From Membranipora membranacea (taxonomy: Eukaryota; Bryozoa; Gymnolaemata; Cheilostomatida; Membraniporidae): a DNA stretch of 60,000 nucleotides. The notes beneath the pieces were generated by a model, which was not told the origin of the DNA, ran no database searches, and was given only the letters and a program-made list of their open reading frames with translations. The DNA lies in the NCBI GenBank assembly GCA_914767715.1, contig OU612070.1:3429501-3489500 (forward strand), written 5' to 3'. Shown one piece after another: positions 35,156 through 46,726 of the stretch. Positions within the stretch are counted from its first letter, which is position 1; every line of letters begins with the position of its first letter. The position numbers and the translations under genes were made by a program.

Positions 35156-36766
35156 TTATTGAGACTTTTTAAGCCTACGTGAGTCGTTCCATTGTAGTGA
35201 TAAGACACGAGGAATTACATACTGGTCAACGATGAAGGATCCAAAGAACCAGAATGGAGCGTACTCCAAACAGATCAGTCCCCAGAAGTCCCAGTCATAA
35301 TCTTCATAGTTCCAGGGACAGGCTCCGAAAAATCTCAGTACAAAACCTAGAAAAAGGTAGAATGATGTTCAGTAACAAACATATATCTGCAATTGGAATT
35401 CACAGTGGTTTTTTAAATGAAGAATCACTACATCATATTTTGGAAACTTGTTTTTGTTAGACCAGGGAGTTAGAGAGAGAACTAATTTGAGATGTATACA
35501 AGTTTTGTTACTTGCTTGTTGGTCTAACCAAGGAGTTACAGGGGATTACTCCTTTACTCCTTGGTCTAACCACGAGGAGTTCGAGACTTATTGTCTCTAC
35601 TTAGTTCTCTGTAACTCCTTTTCTATGATTTTCCATCATACCGCTAGGGATGATCACCTCTCAATTGTTCAGAGACAGATGTCAGGTATTCTGAGAACAA
35701 AATTGCTAAATTGGTTCACCATTCCGAAATGAAGGTTATTTAATAATGAATGGGAATGCATGCCGTTTTGTGTTTGTACTCCACCATCAAGGAATCTGAT
35801 TTTCTGTTTGCATATAAAAGGTAAGATTTCTAAAAGCGACAGTAGCACCACCTGATACTGGTTAACATTTAAATAAATTGTGGTAATCCTTGAAACTCCT
35901 CTCAACTTCTCTGAACCAATAAAGTTGTCCCCTCTTTACATGTATAGCATATGTAAAGAAAGCTCAAATTTTAGAGCCTTGTCCACTGAAATCGTTGTAC
36001 ATTATTGAAGAATTATGATTAATTATTTACATAAGCTTTCCCTATGTTTTCTTACCATCGAATATCCCTGTGAGATAGCCCCAATGGGAGCGACCCAAAA
36101 TGCAGGCTATTGGATTAAACTTGATCTATTAACTATGACTTTAACATTTTCAGGCACACACCCGTAGAAAATTCCCACAGATACGTCCAGATAAGATAGA
36201 CAACTCCTCTGAGTAACAGCGGCATCTCTATAGTGTGACGTGTGTGCCAGTATATCATCTCACAAGCCAATCCGCTCAGTCCGTATATGGGCATAGTCCA
36301 TATCGATGTTGTACCCATCAATGTAGGTTGCTGTGTGACAGCATATTCCCATGCAGCAGTGAAAGCTACAAATGATGAGCGAAAAAACATAAATTTCTTT
36401 TTTTGGCCTCGCCATAATCAGAACAGGGGTTTTTATAGTTTGAGTGCTGATCTGGCTTCAACTTATGAGTTAATGACGTTCTATTATCGAATATTTGAAA
36501 ATTGGAAAGCCAAACAGTCCCCTTAGAGACATTGGGGTTTCAAAAAGGGATTAAGTATAGGGTGCAGTGGCAGAATCTGATAAGCTAGCTCTCTATCTAA
36601 GGTGACTATCAAGATAACAGGGAAGCGGTGAACGGGTCCAAAGCAATATTACTTTATGTACATATCTCAATCTAGTTGACTCACCGATCTCGCTGAAATA
36701 GCCATGAAGTGCATAAATATAAAGGCGCCACCATATCGACAGATCTGAATGAGTTGATTTCGCCAT
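35156..36766 (-). CDS. TMEM229: TMEM229-family multipass membrane protein
   Basis: Three minus-strand exons, 36685-36766, 36162-36365 and 35156-35346, total 477 nt (158 aa plus TAA), near the usual size of TMEM229A/B. Exon 1 holds WWRLYIYALHGYFSEI and exon 2 begins the AFTAAWEY motif. The middle part has TSIWTMPIYGLSG and YLIWTYLWEFSTG. Exon 3 continues LRFFGACPWNYEDYDWDFWG and LICLEYAPFWFFGSFI. These aromatic-rich membrane segments define the family, whose biochemical function is not established. The start is the first ATG in frame before the conserved segment. The exon 2 donor (TACGG|GTGTGT) is chosen because it restores the conserved junction; reading through it would stop 11 codons later. 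The gene appears intact. Confidence 0.93.
35462..35620. mobile_element. Inverted-repeat element of family C with nested palindrome
   Basis: The outer arms GGAGTTAGAGAGAGAACTAA (from about 35466) and TTAGTTCTCTGTAACTCC (to about 35618) are inverted copies. Inside lies a 37-bp palindrome (35528-35564) with CCAAGGAGT and ACTCCTTGG tips and exact TCTAA repeats on both sides (35523-35527 and 35565-35569). It is in the TMEM229 intron between exons 2 and 3. Confidence 0.7.
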
Positions 36767-37728
36767 ATCACCACCCAAATCAATATAATTATTTCAGCGT
36801 ACACCACTGCGGGGAAAAAGAGAATTAAAATGGCGTCTTTTGCATCTGGTTTTTTTCAATGTGTCCTATATTGGTAAAAGTATGTCTTAAAACGATGTTA
36901 TTTTCTATCAATGCATTCCACAGCCAGCCTTGCCCAAATAATTTGAGCAGAAATCAATAGGAAACCTGCTCATCACCCTATGTAAATTTAGATACAATTC
37001 TGTGCTTGACATCAGTCTTAAGAAGCAGTAACGGCTCTAGCAAGCAGTCTCATTGCTTTTTAATTTATAACATTAATTATCCATTTAATTCAACTAGATA
37101 ATATATATCAAATACATAGCCATAACACCAAATTTCATTACGATTTTTTATGTTTAAGTATTTTAGTTTTAATGAATTATAATATGTAATTTTTGATATA
37201 TATTTTTTTCAATACCAAATTATCTTTCCTAGACTGAACTTGGTGATAGTTTGTGGTCAGCTGATACAAAGGAGTTTTAACAGCATAAGTGTCATCTGTT
37301 TCCTTTATTATGAACTATACACATTAATTTGCCATTACCATCTCCGCTGCAGGATGAAAGGCTTTGGGGACCTTTAGTCTTGTCAGCACTTAAAAATATA
37401 TCTGCGTTGTTCTCAGTAAATTTTCCTACCAGAAAAATTGGGACTACTGTGGTTTTTAAGAGTTGTTTTGCCTACAAGTAACGCTATAACAATAATAGTT
37501 TTCTGACTTATGTTTGGAATTGAAAAAAATTCGTTATTGGGACAGTAATCAGACCACGTCCATTCAGCCAGCTACCACCCTAAGCAATGCAGTGTACGTG
37601 TAACCCCAACATGTACACTGTGGTGCATGGGGTGGCAGTGGTGGAATGGAATGAGCTCTTAGGACGCGTGGATGTTGGGTGGTGAGATGATGCTACCATA
37701 ATCAGTACCCCATGGGTCTTGGGTTTAA

Positions 37729-37757
37729 CCAAGGAGTTAAAGACTTTAACTCCTTGG
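37729..37757. mobile_element. 29-bp tip-only palindrome, family C
   Basis: CCAAGGAGTTAAAG and its inverse CTTTAACTCCTTGG around one central A, flanked exactly by TTTAA (37724-37728 and 37758-37762). Confidence 0.8.
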
Positions 37758-38658
37758 TTTAACTACCACTCAAGGAGTGGTCTTGGTGGTTTTTACGAAT
37801 TCCGAGCACCTTTTTATGTGAATAATTCGTTTTGGCATGATACCGTTAAAAATTGAACCCAGTTTTGAAGGCTACATAACATAGGTGTAATGAAGATCAG
37901 ATTTTATCTCCATACAATTATTTTGTTTTTTGAGTGACCTTGGGCCTTGAGATTGCATATGTCTCAAGATTGTCTCGCAACATCTCAAGCCTGTCTTACA
38001 ACATCTTAAGGCCGCCTCACAACATATCTTATGACCCTTCATGCACCAATCGCAGGCGACCGGTCAAGGTGTCTTTTCAGAACCGATAATCGGATTGATA
38101 AGATTGGGGAATTCATTTTCCCATGAGAACAAAAACAAAACAAACAGTTGATGGCCAACCATTGTTGCCCTTGGGTATTATCCCACTGGCTTACAAGCTT
38201 GGAAGTCAGGTAACGTGACTTTTATGGAAGAATTTGTTAGCCACATAGCAGTATCATTCAACAATAACAAAAGCGGTTTGTCGTAAGTGACAAAAAAAGG
38301 TATTGTTAGTGTTTAAAGTGTGTGTGCACACAACTTGCCGTTTGATGCCAGATTTCAGCAGATTGAAGCCTTTACAATAGGAAGAACTTGTTAGCCACAT
38401 AGCAGGGTAGAAGGGGCGTGGCTTGTTTGATTATGAGAGTAAAGACAATTCCCTATTTTCTATATATATATATATTGACACAAGTTAATGTAATGTAATT
38501 TCAGATATTTCGATGTTCTTTCATCACAGATTTGATGGTTTCAATGTAGGTATTGTTGCAAAGCTTAGAATAACTGACAATACCTCTTAGAGCCCTAAAT
38601 CAAAGCGCAGTCGGTGTTTGCTAAAGTCACAAGGATCTAAAATAATATAAACATCAGA

Positions 38659-38709
38659 TTGTTCCCTCTGTGGTGGAGGGATATCCCTCTGCGACCACAG
38701 AGGGAACAA
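38659..38709. mobile_element. 51-bp inverted-repeat element, family D
   Basis: TTGTTCCCTCTGTGGT and ACCACAGAGGGAACAA surround a smaller internal palindrome (AGGGATATCCCT). The same tips occur at 26080-26154. Confidence 0.7.
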
Positions 38710-39455
38710 ACTTGTTCTACAATACTTATATTCAAATATGGTAAATGCGAACTCTTAGTTGAATATATCTGCAGCTATTTGCTCCCATCATTCAACAGAA
38801 GTGATGTCTCATTGATAACCTCAATATTTGCGACAGCACCATCGAACGTTGTAATCTATTATTAAATGCAAGTAAGGTAGCACTTGCCGTAACTTAAATA
38901 AAAACATATCGAGGCTGCAAAATGCAAAGAATATTCAGCATCCTCTGAGACGATGTTTGTGCAGTTTTTTAATGAGGCTACTAGGATGATTAATAAGGTA
39001 CTAACCAAGATTCAGCTCACTAAGTGATGTTTTCATTTGCTTCGTCGAGTTGTTATTTGTGATATAAAGTCTAACACTAGCTTGAATGTTGGAATTAGTA
39101 AATGTTTAAGTGAAGTTTGAAGTTTGTTTATTGCCTTATTTCTAATATCCATCCTGTAATTGGTTGATAGCATCGAAAGTACGGCACATAAGTAAAACAA
39201 AATAAAAGGAGTCTGAGCTGCATTAGTTGAAAAATCGTAATAGCATTCAAAAAGGTGTTTTCTCTCTTGGTGGTTCTACATTGGATGGCTGGTATTTATC
39301 TATCTTTGCTCTTCAAGCATATTTTCTGTTTGTATTTCATTTTAATGCGGGAGTTCAGGGGGTGTGGTGATCTTAGCTGGCTACTTTAGTGAAGTGTCAG
39401 AGGCATACATCATATAAGCATATAGAGAGTATTTGCAGTATTAGTAAGGCACTAC

Positions 39456-39479
39456 CATAGACTTATTATTAAGTCTATG
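39456..39479. mobile_element. 24-bp tip-only palindrome, family B
   Basis: CATAGACTTATTATTAAGTCTATG is flanked exactly by GGCACTAC at 39448-39455 and 39480-39487. The tips match the 461-bp element at 12374-12834. Confidence 0.82.
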
Positions 39480-40928
39480 GGCACTACAGCTATAAAATAC
39501 ATCTAATATAACCATGTGCTTTCACAATGTTTGTATACACATAAGTAAACCAATGAAACAAGAGTATCAGGTCACGCCCCTTCTACCCTGCTATGTCCCT
39601 AACAAATTCTTCCGACTTTTATATGTGAATTCTATTTTGCAATTCAAGCGTGTACTACGTAAAAAATTGTTTATCAGTTCTAAAAAGACATCTAGCTTGT
39701 CCAGTCGCTAGTGGCGGGTGCGTTTATGCTCATACGATCTGTTGTGGTCACAGTCTTGAGACATTGTGTGGCAATCTTGAAACGTTGTAGAGGAGTCTTG
39801 GAACATACTAAGACGCCATGAGACGCCTGTAGGGCCGCCTATAGGGCGGCCTATTGGCCTAATGCATAGACTGAAACCATCTCACACAACGATAAGAAAA
39901 AGATTCGGCGGATGTCAATCAATACACTCAAACTCAAAAGGCTTCAGGAGACAAGCCATGTTGTTGCTAGTATCCAAGATAGAGACAGACAGAGGTTACA
40001 TCAAAGGATATCATTCCTCTCTTTACAAACAAGGGGTACATGCACCGATGAACTTACTGATTGCATGCACACTGCACAGGCCCTCTCAGACTTCTAACTT
40101 TCTGTAGTTTGTGTGGGTGGAGGTCTATATATACACATACACAACAGGCTGAGTGGACATGGTTTGAGAGAAGGCCATTCTGAACTGAAGCACAGATACA
40201 GACAGAGACAGTCTCAGCTCAACCACTTAAAAAGCACAAACGGTAAGACTTGAAGGCCTATGGGTCCAGTGTGATGTGACCATCATCCGACAGCCCCATA
40301 CATTGTACAGTAATAATAGTCTAGCTAGTGTCCCACTAGTCAAAAATCAATGCATAGCTAACCTTGCAAAATGTTTCAGTCCCACCTTTTGCTACTAGCT
40401 TTTTGTTTTAAAAATCATTGAATTCAACTCGCTATGATGAGGGAGTTTGGGTGCCACACTGATCATGTGACATACTATTGCATGTATATGTATATGTTAT
40501 CTTGCCCTTTGTTAAGAGTAGACAACTGTCAACCACTCCTCTAGTCTACACACTGTGCAGGATTTGCTTGGATTTTTCCTCTCATTACTTCTACATTAAT
40601 CTTACTTCATATAGCCTAGGGTCCAATAATACACATTGTGTGACCTTTTGTCAATGTCATGAATGACCGCCCTTATTCAAAATGAAAGAAATTCTGGCTG
40701 ACATTTTCTTCACTACTTGGCAGTGAATATCTCTGCTCATGGGTATTTCCCAAACATGAGGCTACTTTTCCCAGAGTCTGACTGGAATACTCTCATACCT
40801 GGAGCAATATAGTAGGTGGCATGAATAGAAATCAATAGATATTGCAGTTTTAGTGCTCCCCTTGATTAACTTATAACACTCAAGAGCAGACAACTCCAGC
40901 GAAATCCTGCATTGTTCTCAGACTTTTT

Positions 40929-40979
40929 CCCCTCCGGGGGGCCGTCGGACAGGGGGCAAAGTCTGGGGGCTCAGACTAC
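40929..40979. mobile_element. GC-rich family-E block, inverted copy
   Basis: It reads CCCCTCCGGGGGGCCGTCGG to CTGGGGGCTCAGACTA and is the inverse of the block at 7285-7346, sharing TAGTCTGAGCCCCCAGACT and TCCGACGGCCCC. Flanking duplication is not clear here. Confidence 0.65.
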
Positions 40980-41427
40980 CACTCCTCCAGTTGTAAAATG
41001 GTTGCACCAAATCCACTTTTCCTAATGATCTTTTTGACTCTCTTAGTTAGTCAGATCATTATTAATGATTCCTATATTAGGCTAATATAGAGCTATCATA
41101 AAGCCAACAACAGCTATTTCTACTTGTCTTTTTGTCTTTGTCTTTTGTTATATCACGTCGGGCGTTGATGGTTCTCTATAGTGATTTACAGCTCGTCTGT
41201 ACAGTGATAGATAGGTCAGTAACTTCAGTGACAGCTGAATGTCCAAAGAACGTTGGCAGAATTAAAGATACAGTTTTTTAGGAACAGTTTATAGCGGCTG
41301 GAATTCCACAACTCACAACTAGATCTTGAAAAAGGCCCTGATTACAGCAGGAGAGTTTCGAACCTCAAGCCATAGTGTGTGGGGTTAATCGGGTTAGAAG
41401 GGTAACAATGCTCTAGATGTTTTAGGA

Positions 41428-44400
41428 TCAGTATAAGTTGGTAGTATAAACCCATTCACATGCAGTAGAGATAGACACATGAACGGACCGCACGATATAC
41501 CACCGGTCTGAAAAATCTCTCAGTGGCACATCTGAAGAATTGCGCAGGACTACGTTTATATGGGATGCGAAATTCAAATACATAATTATGAGGAAAATAT
41601 CACAGAGAACAATAATCAGTATGGCAGATACAAAATAGCACACTGGATTGGGAAGGGAGTAGATGGGCAGCGGGATAAGGTCAGGTCAGGGAGCTCTGTG
41701 TAGTCTATTGGTGAGAAAGTACTTCTTCACATCGGTATAATGTTCAAGAAGCCTTTTGCAAGTAATTGGTTGACTTCGACCTTGTACATACCTGGCCCAT
41801 CCCAAATACCTAACGAGCTGCAATCACCTCATGACTTCTAATAATAGTTTAAGGATGGGAACAAGCTGTCCAACTATAGACATCGATAAATAGATGTCTA
41901 CTCGGTTTGTTGCAGTTTTCGTTATTACTGGTTACCGCCATCAGTGGTAGGGATTTATAGCTTGTTGTGTTATGTTTTTCAGCTAGCCCATTAAGTTCAT
42001 TCTAAATCATTCTTGAACAAATCCCTACCACTGATTTCTTATATACAGGAGATTAACAAAAATGGAGCGGCTCCTAAGAGCGGCTTAGGTTTCTATTGGG
42101 CTCTATTTCTATGTGTCCAACCAATGAGTTCATTGGTCTAATCTAACCCTGATATGAAAAATCCCTCCACGTGAGCATGAAGAAAGCTAATTTGCTGCAG
42201 GACACCTGTTTTACAAAACTAAATTTTCTGACAGTTCTCACCAATTAGCGCCATCAAGAAGTCTCCTTTTTCTCTGTTTCACCTGATACTTTGTTAAATA
42301 TCTCTATAAGTTATGCCAATTTATATCACCATGCTAGGCGCTTGTTGTAGGGAACCTTCTTGTTGGTCTCTTCCATCAATAATGTGGACCACGGTACAAC
42401 AATTCAATTCTAGCAAAATCTTGGATCACAGTTTATCTGTTGCACTCATTTTATTGATATGCGAAGTACACACCTGGAAAGCAGTATCAGTTCATCTCAA
42501 AGAAATGTACACAAAAAATGAAACATGAAGATAATTCATAAAAATACTTTTTTCACAGGTAATAAAATCCTTGCACTTGGCAGCTGCATTGATGAGAGAA
42601 AGTTGATTAACCATACAATTGAAATTAAATATAAGATAATTGTTATATGTTTTACAATAACAACTCTCAATAGACAACGGAAAAAAAAGAAGAAAGACAA
42701 ACACAATAAATACTGCAGACAGTGATATGATGGTAATAGTGATATAGTTTCAATGGTCCCGATTCCTTCAAACAAATACTTGGTGAACAAAGAAGTCGAA
42801 TGTTTCACATCCGACTCCATGATGAACACAACAATGTATCGGTTCACTTTGACTGCTGATTCTCATTTATCTTTTTGGTATCATATGTTAAAGTTGCATG
42901 ATATAGAACTACCATGATGAGCATGCACTCCTATGAAGGGCACTTGTTGGTGTGAAAAGGTTCAATAGCTTCAGAGTGGAAATCAATTTACAAAAAAAAC
43001 CTATAAAATCACACTTGCATCATATAAAAGAAGTCTTTTTCTTGAGTTAGTATTGGTATGATTGAGACATGGATAAGTGTACACTTGAAAAAATAGATGA
43101 AGAGTTATCTTTGCATAACAGAGATACGAGGATGAAAGACCGTACAATTCATGGCCAGATTTCGATTCAATCGCTGCTGGTAAATTATGCTCTTTTCACT
43201 TGTTCAGGTTTCACTCCCAAACAGCCAGAAGACGTGGCAATAGGTTTGTGTTCATCATATAAATTATTTTGTGGTAAGGGTAAAATTCTTCTCCATAATC
43301 CGCAAATATACATGTACACAGCAGTGGTGTTCATAGCAACAACTTTGACAATAAGCAACATAATATGGGTATTTATCATTCCAGTTGGCTGATTGTTTAG
43401 GCAGGTGTTGACGGGATGTCAAACTCAGGTTGCAGCCACATATTGCTATAGCCATAGTTTGTTGGGTGGGTAGCAGAAAAGTCGACAACATGGCAAATAC
43501 AATCACAATAGTGTCAGTGAAAGTGCAGTGACTTGTAGAAATGTGGTATCGGTAGAGAGAGAACTGACCAGCAGCATATGTTGGTGTACGACGTGATGGT
43601 TAGTGAGGAGAAGTTGTCGCCACAAGCATATAAATCAATCATACAGGTGGTGTATTGTGGGATACATAGTTTCGTTGTAGTAAGGCTCGAGCCCCGGATG
43701 TGCTCCCGCTGTCGTCGCCGTCAGAACCTAGACAGAGTGTAAAACACAGCTAGTAGGATCAAATCCACACCGTAACCCTACAGTAGCGTTCAGGTCTTCA
43801 TCAATTTACAGCAGTGGTCAGAATAGTTAATTAATGACAGCGTTGACTTCTAAGTGCAATACAACATCTCTGCTTACTGACACCAAACTAAAAATTGGTT
43901 TGATGGTGGGGGATAATCAAGAAGTGAGGGACGGTGGGAGGTTTGGGTTGGTTACAGGTACAAGCACATAAAGATAAGTTTACTCATCACACAACAACAG
44001 GTTCTACTAACTATTTTACTCTCTACATTTAACACTACAGTACACAGCTAGACATGACAGGAGGATATATACACATAGTAAGGATAGACCCTTACTCTGT
44101 GATATATATACACATGTTAATCAGACAGATTCACACAATCTTAATCACTTTGGTGCCAAATTACGCGCTCCAAAAAGCTGCTCTTGATCACACAGGGTTA
44201 GAAAGGATCACATGACTACACAAAATGTGCAGGATTGGTCTGCAGTGCAATAAACATGCATGTCCCACTTCTTGCAATTTTTGGTTGATGTTGAGGATAG
44301 CTGCATGTTGAGAGGGGGTGGGTAGGTTAGGTAAAGTAAATCATAGTTGTTCAGAGCATGCATGTGCGAAGTATTACCAATCATGAGAAGACAACTCTTA

Positions 44401-45850
44401 ATTTTTCAAAATTCTTTGTACGTATTGCTGAAAGATTTTAAGACTACTAACAGAAACGCACTCAAATAAGAGGAAAGCTCCAAACTATATTTCAAAGTTG
44501 TGATAAAAGCCTGAGAATAACCACCTGCAATATGTGCAAAACGCAGAGCTCAGTCTAAGTTTGTCTAAGCTTAATTTGAACATCTAGACAGAAGAAAGTG
44601 TTTTATATTAGCCTGAGTTTCCAGCTTGGATGCAAGACAGTAATTAACATCCTAAGCACCAACATACAGGTAACTCAGTCTAAACGCTTCAGTTAGCCTT
44701 TCACCGCAACCTTTGATTAGTAAGCTGAGTTCACCATTACCAGGCTTATATTTCATCATCATGACCAAATTCGTTTTCCCGGCTAGACAATACAAAAAAA
44801 ACACAACACCATCAGGCCCATGCTGGAAATCTGTCAATCAGTAATCAGTAAACACTCACAGTAGCTGAGCAGCCGGTCAATGCAATGTCCACTTTGTTCT
44901 ACATGCAGGTCAACATGAAAATACAAATATCATTTGTACACCAGGTCATGAGTCAGTACAATTTAGCGAACTGTTGATTTCGATTTAAATGCCTAACATA
45001 AAAATTATCACCATGACTTCCAAGCCTACAGAGACTTTTAAGTTTAATATAAACTTAGGTGATATGTAAGCAAGAGTTTGGTTTTCTTTTAGTTAACAAT
45101 TAAGTCACCACATCTTGTCATATGTGTGCATATTTTTGTAAGTGAGAATTTTTGTCGGCTCCATCCAGGAAACAGCAGGGTAAGATTTCTAATATGGTAC
45201 TAATGTGCGGGTTAAACAAGACGGAAAGCTGGATGTTAGCTTCACTCGATCACAACAATCACTGAAATAGAGTCCTTTGAAATCCTGAAAATTCATCATC
45301 TAGCACATCGCAGAAGGAAGCAGTGGTGTGCTAAATTAAAAGCTTGTGGTGTGGGTGCAGCAATTTTCAGATTTTTGGGTTGGCCTGAGTAAAATCGCTC
45401 TTAAAATTTGGAAGCATGGGGGAGGCATTGATAGATATTCACATCGGAATCTAGTTCAGTGATGGATGCTCACATTAACCCAAACGAAAAAGAGCAAGCT
45501 GGCTGTTCACACATGGTAGAGACATTACAGAAATAGCAATCATTAGACTTCAGTTTTAAGGTTTTAGGGCTATTCACCTGAGCACCCCTTCTCCGTCCGA
45601 ATTTCCCGACAGGCAAGCATATCCAACTACTGAAGTAAAAAATCACCAAAAAAACACAAAGTTATTACATATTTTTCCGTAAAAAAGAGCAGGCAGGAAG
45701 GAGGGAAAACATTGGTTTGGTTTGGGGGATATAGAGGAGGAGACCCACGTTGATAGTATTATTATAAATTATTACTTTATTATACACACCGACTTGGTAC
45801 TGGCTCGCGATGCTCTGTGTAACGCTGTGGATATTGAAATCATCAGTCAT
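41428..45850 (-). CDS. Unrecognised single-pass membrane protein (tentative 7-exon model)
   Basis: I do not recognise this protein. Candidate minus-strand exons are 45790-45850, 45578-45629, 45109-45188, 44860-44898, 44668-44830, 41792-41817 and 41428-41642. All junctions have GT..AG signals and matching phases, giving 636 nt, 211 aa. The start is ATG at 45848-45850. Exon 5 is the best evidence of coding: it reads through HGPDGVVFFLYCLAGKTN and KPGNGELSLLIKG between a good acceptor and donor. The last exon encodes a hydrophobic segment (VSAILIIVLCDIFLIIMY) and about 45 further residues. The order suggests a cytosolic domain of about 140 residues followed by a membrane anchor. The 2.8-kb intron before the 26-nt exon 6 is the weakest link. 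The last two exons could belong to another gene, and an alternative terminal exon exists at 43639-43727. Confidence 0.45.
44077..44103. mobile_element. Truncated family-A palindrome
   Basis: AGTAAGGATAGACCCTTACTCTGTGA has lost the left TCACAG tip. The 12 bases ATATATACACAT lie on both sides (44065-44076 and 44104-44115), consistent with a decayed insertion. Confidence 0.55.
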
Positions 45851-46726
45851 TGCGATTTCAATATAATATTACAGAGAGGTTCATGATTAAGACATTGCCT
45901 ACTCAGAGTTCTTCTACGCTGTCAGTGCGTGCATTTAGTGGGTGGGTATAAGATGTTTGTCAACTCAAGGCACAAATGTACAAGAATGCACAGTTACAAC
46001 AGTCTAAGACGATAACTCAATACATTGACATAGACAAATAAGACTTCATCTGCTACGAGTAAGGAATGAAGTATAAAAAAGCTGGCATTACGATCCTAGC
46101 GCATACCACATTCATCAGTAGCTAGACAACAGTTTCACTCTGAAAGTTCTAGTTGGGAAACTTTTAGATAAATCTAAACTACATCAGTATTACCACAATT
46201 ATGTCATTCACAATAATAAGGTTTGTTGGTATGACTTCTAATGATTACAAGGGAAATGTGCAGACAGAAGCTCTATACAGTGGCAGTCAATCTGACTACA
46301 ATGTGAAAACGACTACTACTGGTAAGCAGGGAGAAAGATAAGCACAAGTGGCCTTCCGTGAGTAGGCTTTTCTGTCAAAATTACATTGCTATTAAGAATT
46401 TTTGGAGTTGTCTTCTTAAAACTCATGACCTGATAATTCCCAATTAGGCGCAAATTTTCAAGATTCACAGCTGTTACAAAAATCTAGATGGTATAGAAGT
46501 TTCTTCAAAAGCGGGTCAAATTTCTGCAACAAACTCATGCTAAGCCGTGCAACAGGCAAGTGATTTGCAAAAACAAGCAATTCAAAATCAGAAGCGCAAA
46601 GGATATCAAAGTAGCTCCTATTCCTGCTTGGACCTGGCACAATATTAACATTCCCAAAAAGGATCTTACAAACTTTTGTCTTATCCTGAGGAGGGGAAAC
46701 AATATTTTTCTGATCATAAGATTTGA
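45851..46726. other. Intergenic region, SLC51A 3' side
   Basis: It lies between the SLC51A stop and the start of the unrecognised gene and probably includes the SLC51A 3' UTR and a promoter. A minus-strand open frame at 46458-46745 overlaps the SLC51A stop in another frame. A plus-strand ATG frame at 46201-46320 ends at a GTAAGC donor-like site but leads nowhere recognisable. Confidence 0.4.

Larger units (their letters stand above)
37950..39860. mobile_element. Candidate 1.9-kb non-autonomous terminal-repeat element
   Basis: The inner arm at about 38386-38427 (CTTGTTAGCCACATAGCAGG then GTAGAAGGGGCGTG) is the inverse of about 39570-39612. A second copy of the TTTGTTAGCCACATAGCAG word lies near 38232. 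The outer zones at 37955-38035 and 39750-39850 share the words CTCAAGA, CAACAT and GGCCGCC in inverted or scrambled arrangement. No transposase frame is seen. The boundaries are approximate. Confidence 0.5.
36767..41427. other. Intergenic, repeat-rich region upstream of TMEM229
   Basis: No confident gene. It holds a family-C palindrome (37729-37757), a candidate 1.9-kb terminal-repeat element (37950-39860) containing a family-D element (38659-38709) and a family-B palindrome (39456-39479), and a GC-rich family-E block (40929-40979). Overlapping plus-strand frames at about 39862-40107 are open but unsupported. Confidence 0.5.

Noticed and set aside
39862-40107. Two overlapping plus-strand frames at the edge of the 1.9-kb repeat
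   Set aside because: Both open over the same DNA with no splice signals or family motif; could be part of a repeat, not supportable as a gene.
43069-43392. 107-codon plus-strand frame with a hydrophobic C-terminal end
   Set aside because: No homology that I recognise, no neighbours on that strand, and it lies in the long intron of the tentative minus-strand gene; left as possible chance ORF.
46201-46320. Plus-strand first exon beginning with ATG and ending at GTAAGC
   Set aside because: No second exon found; it would run into the antisense strand of SLC51A.
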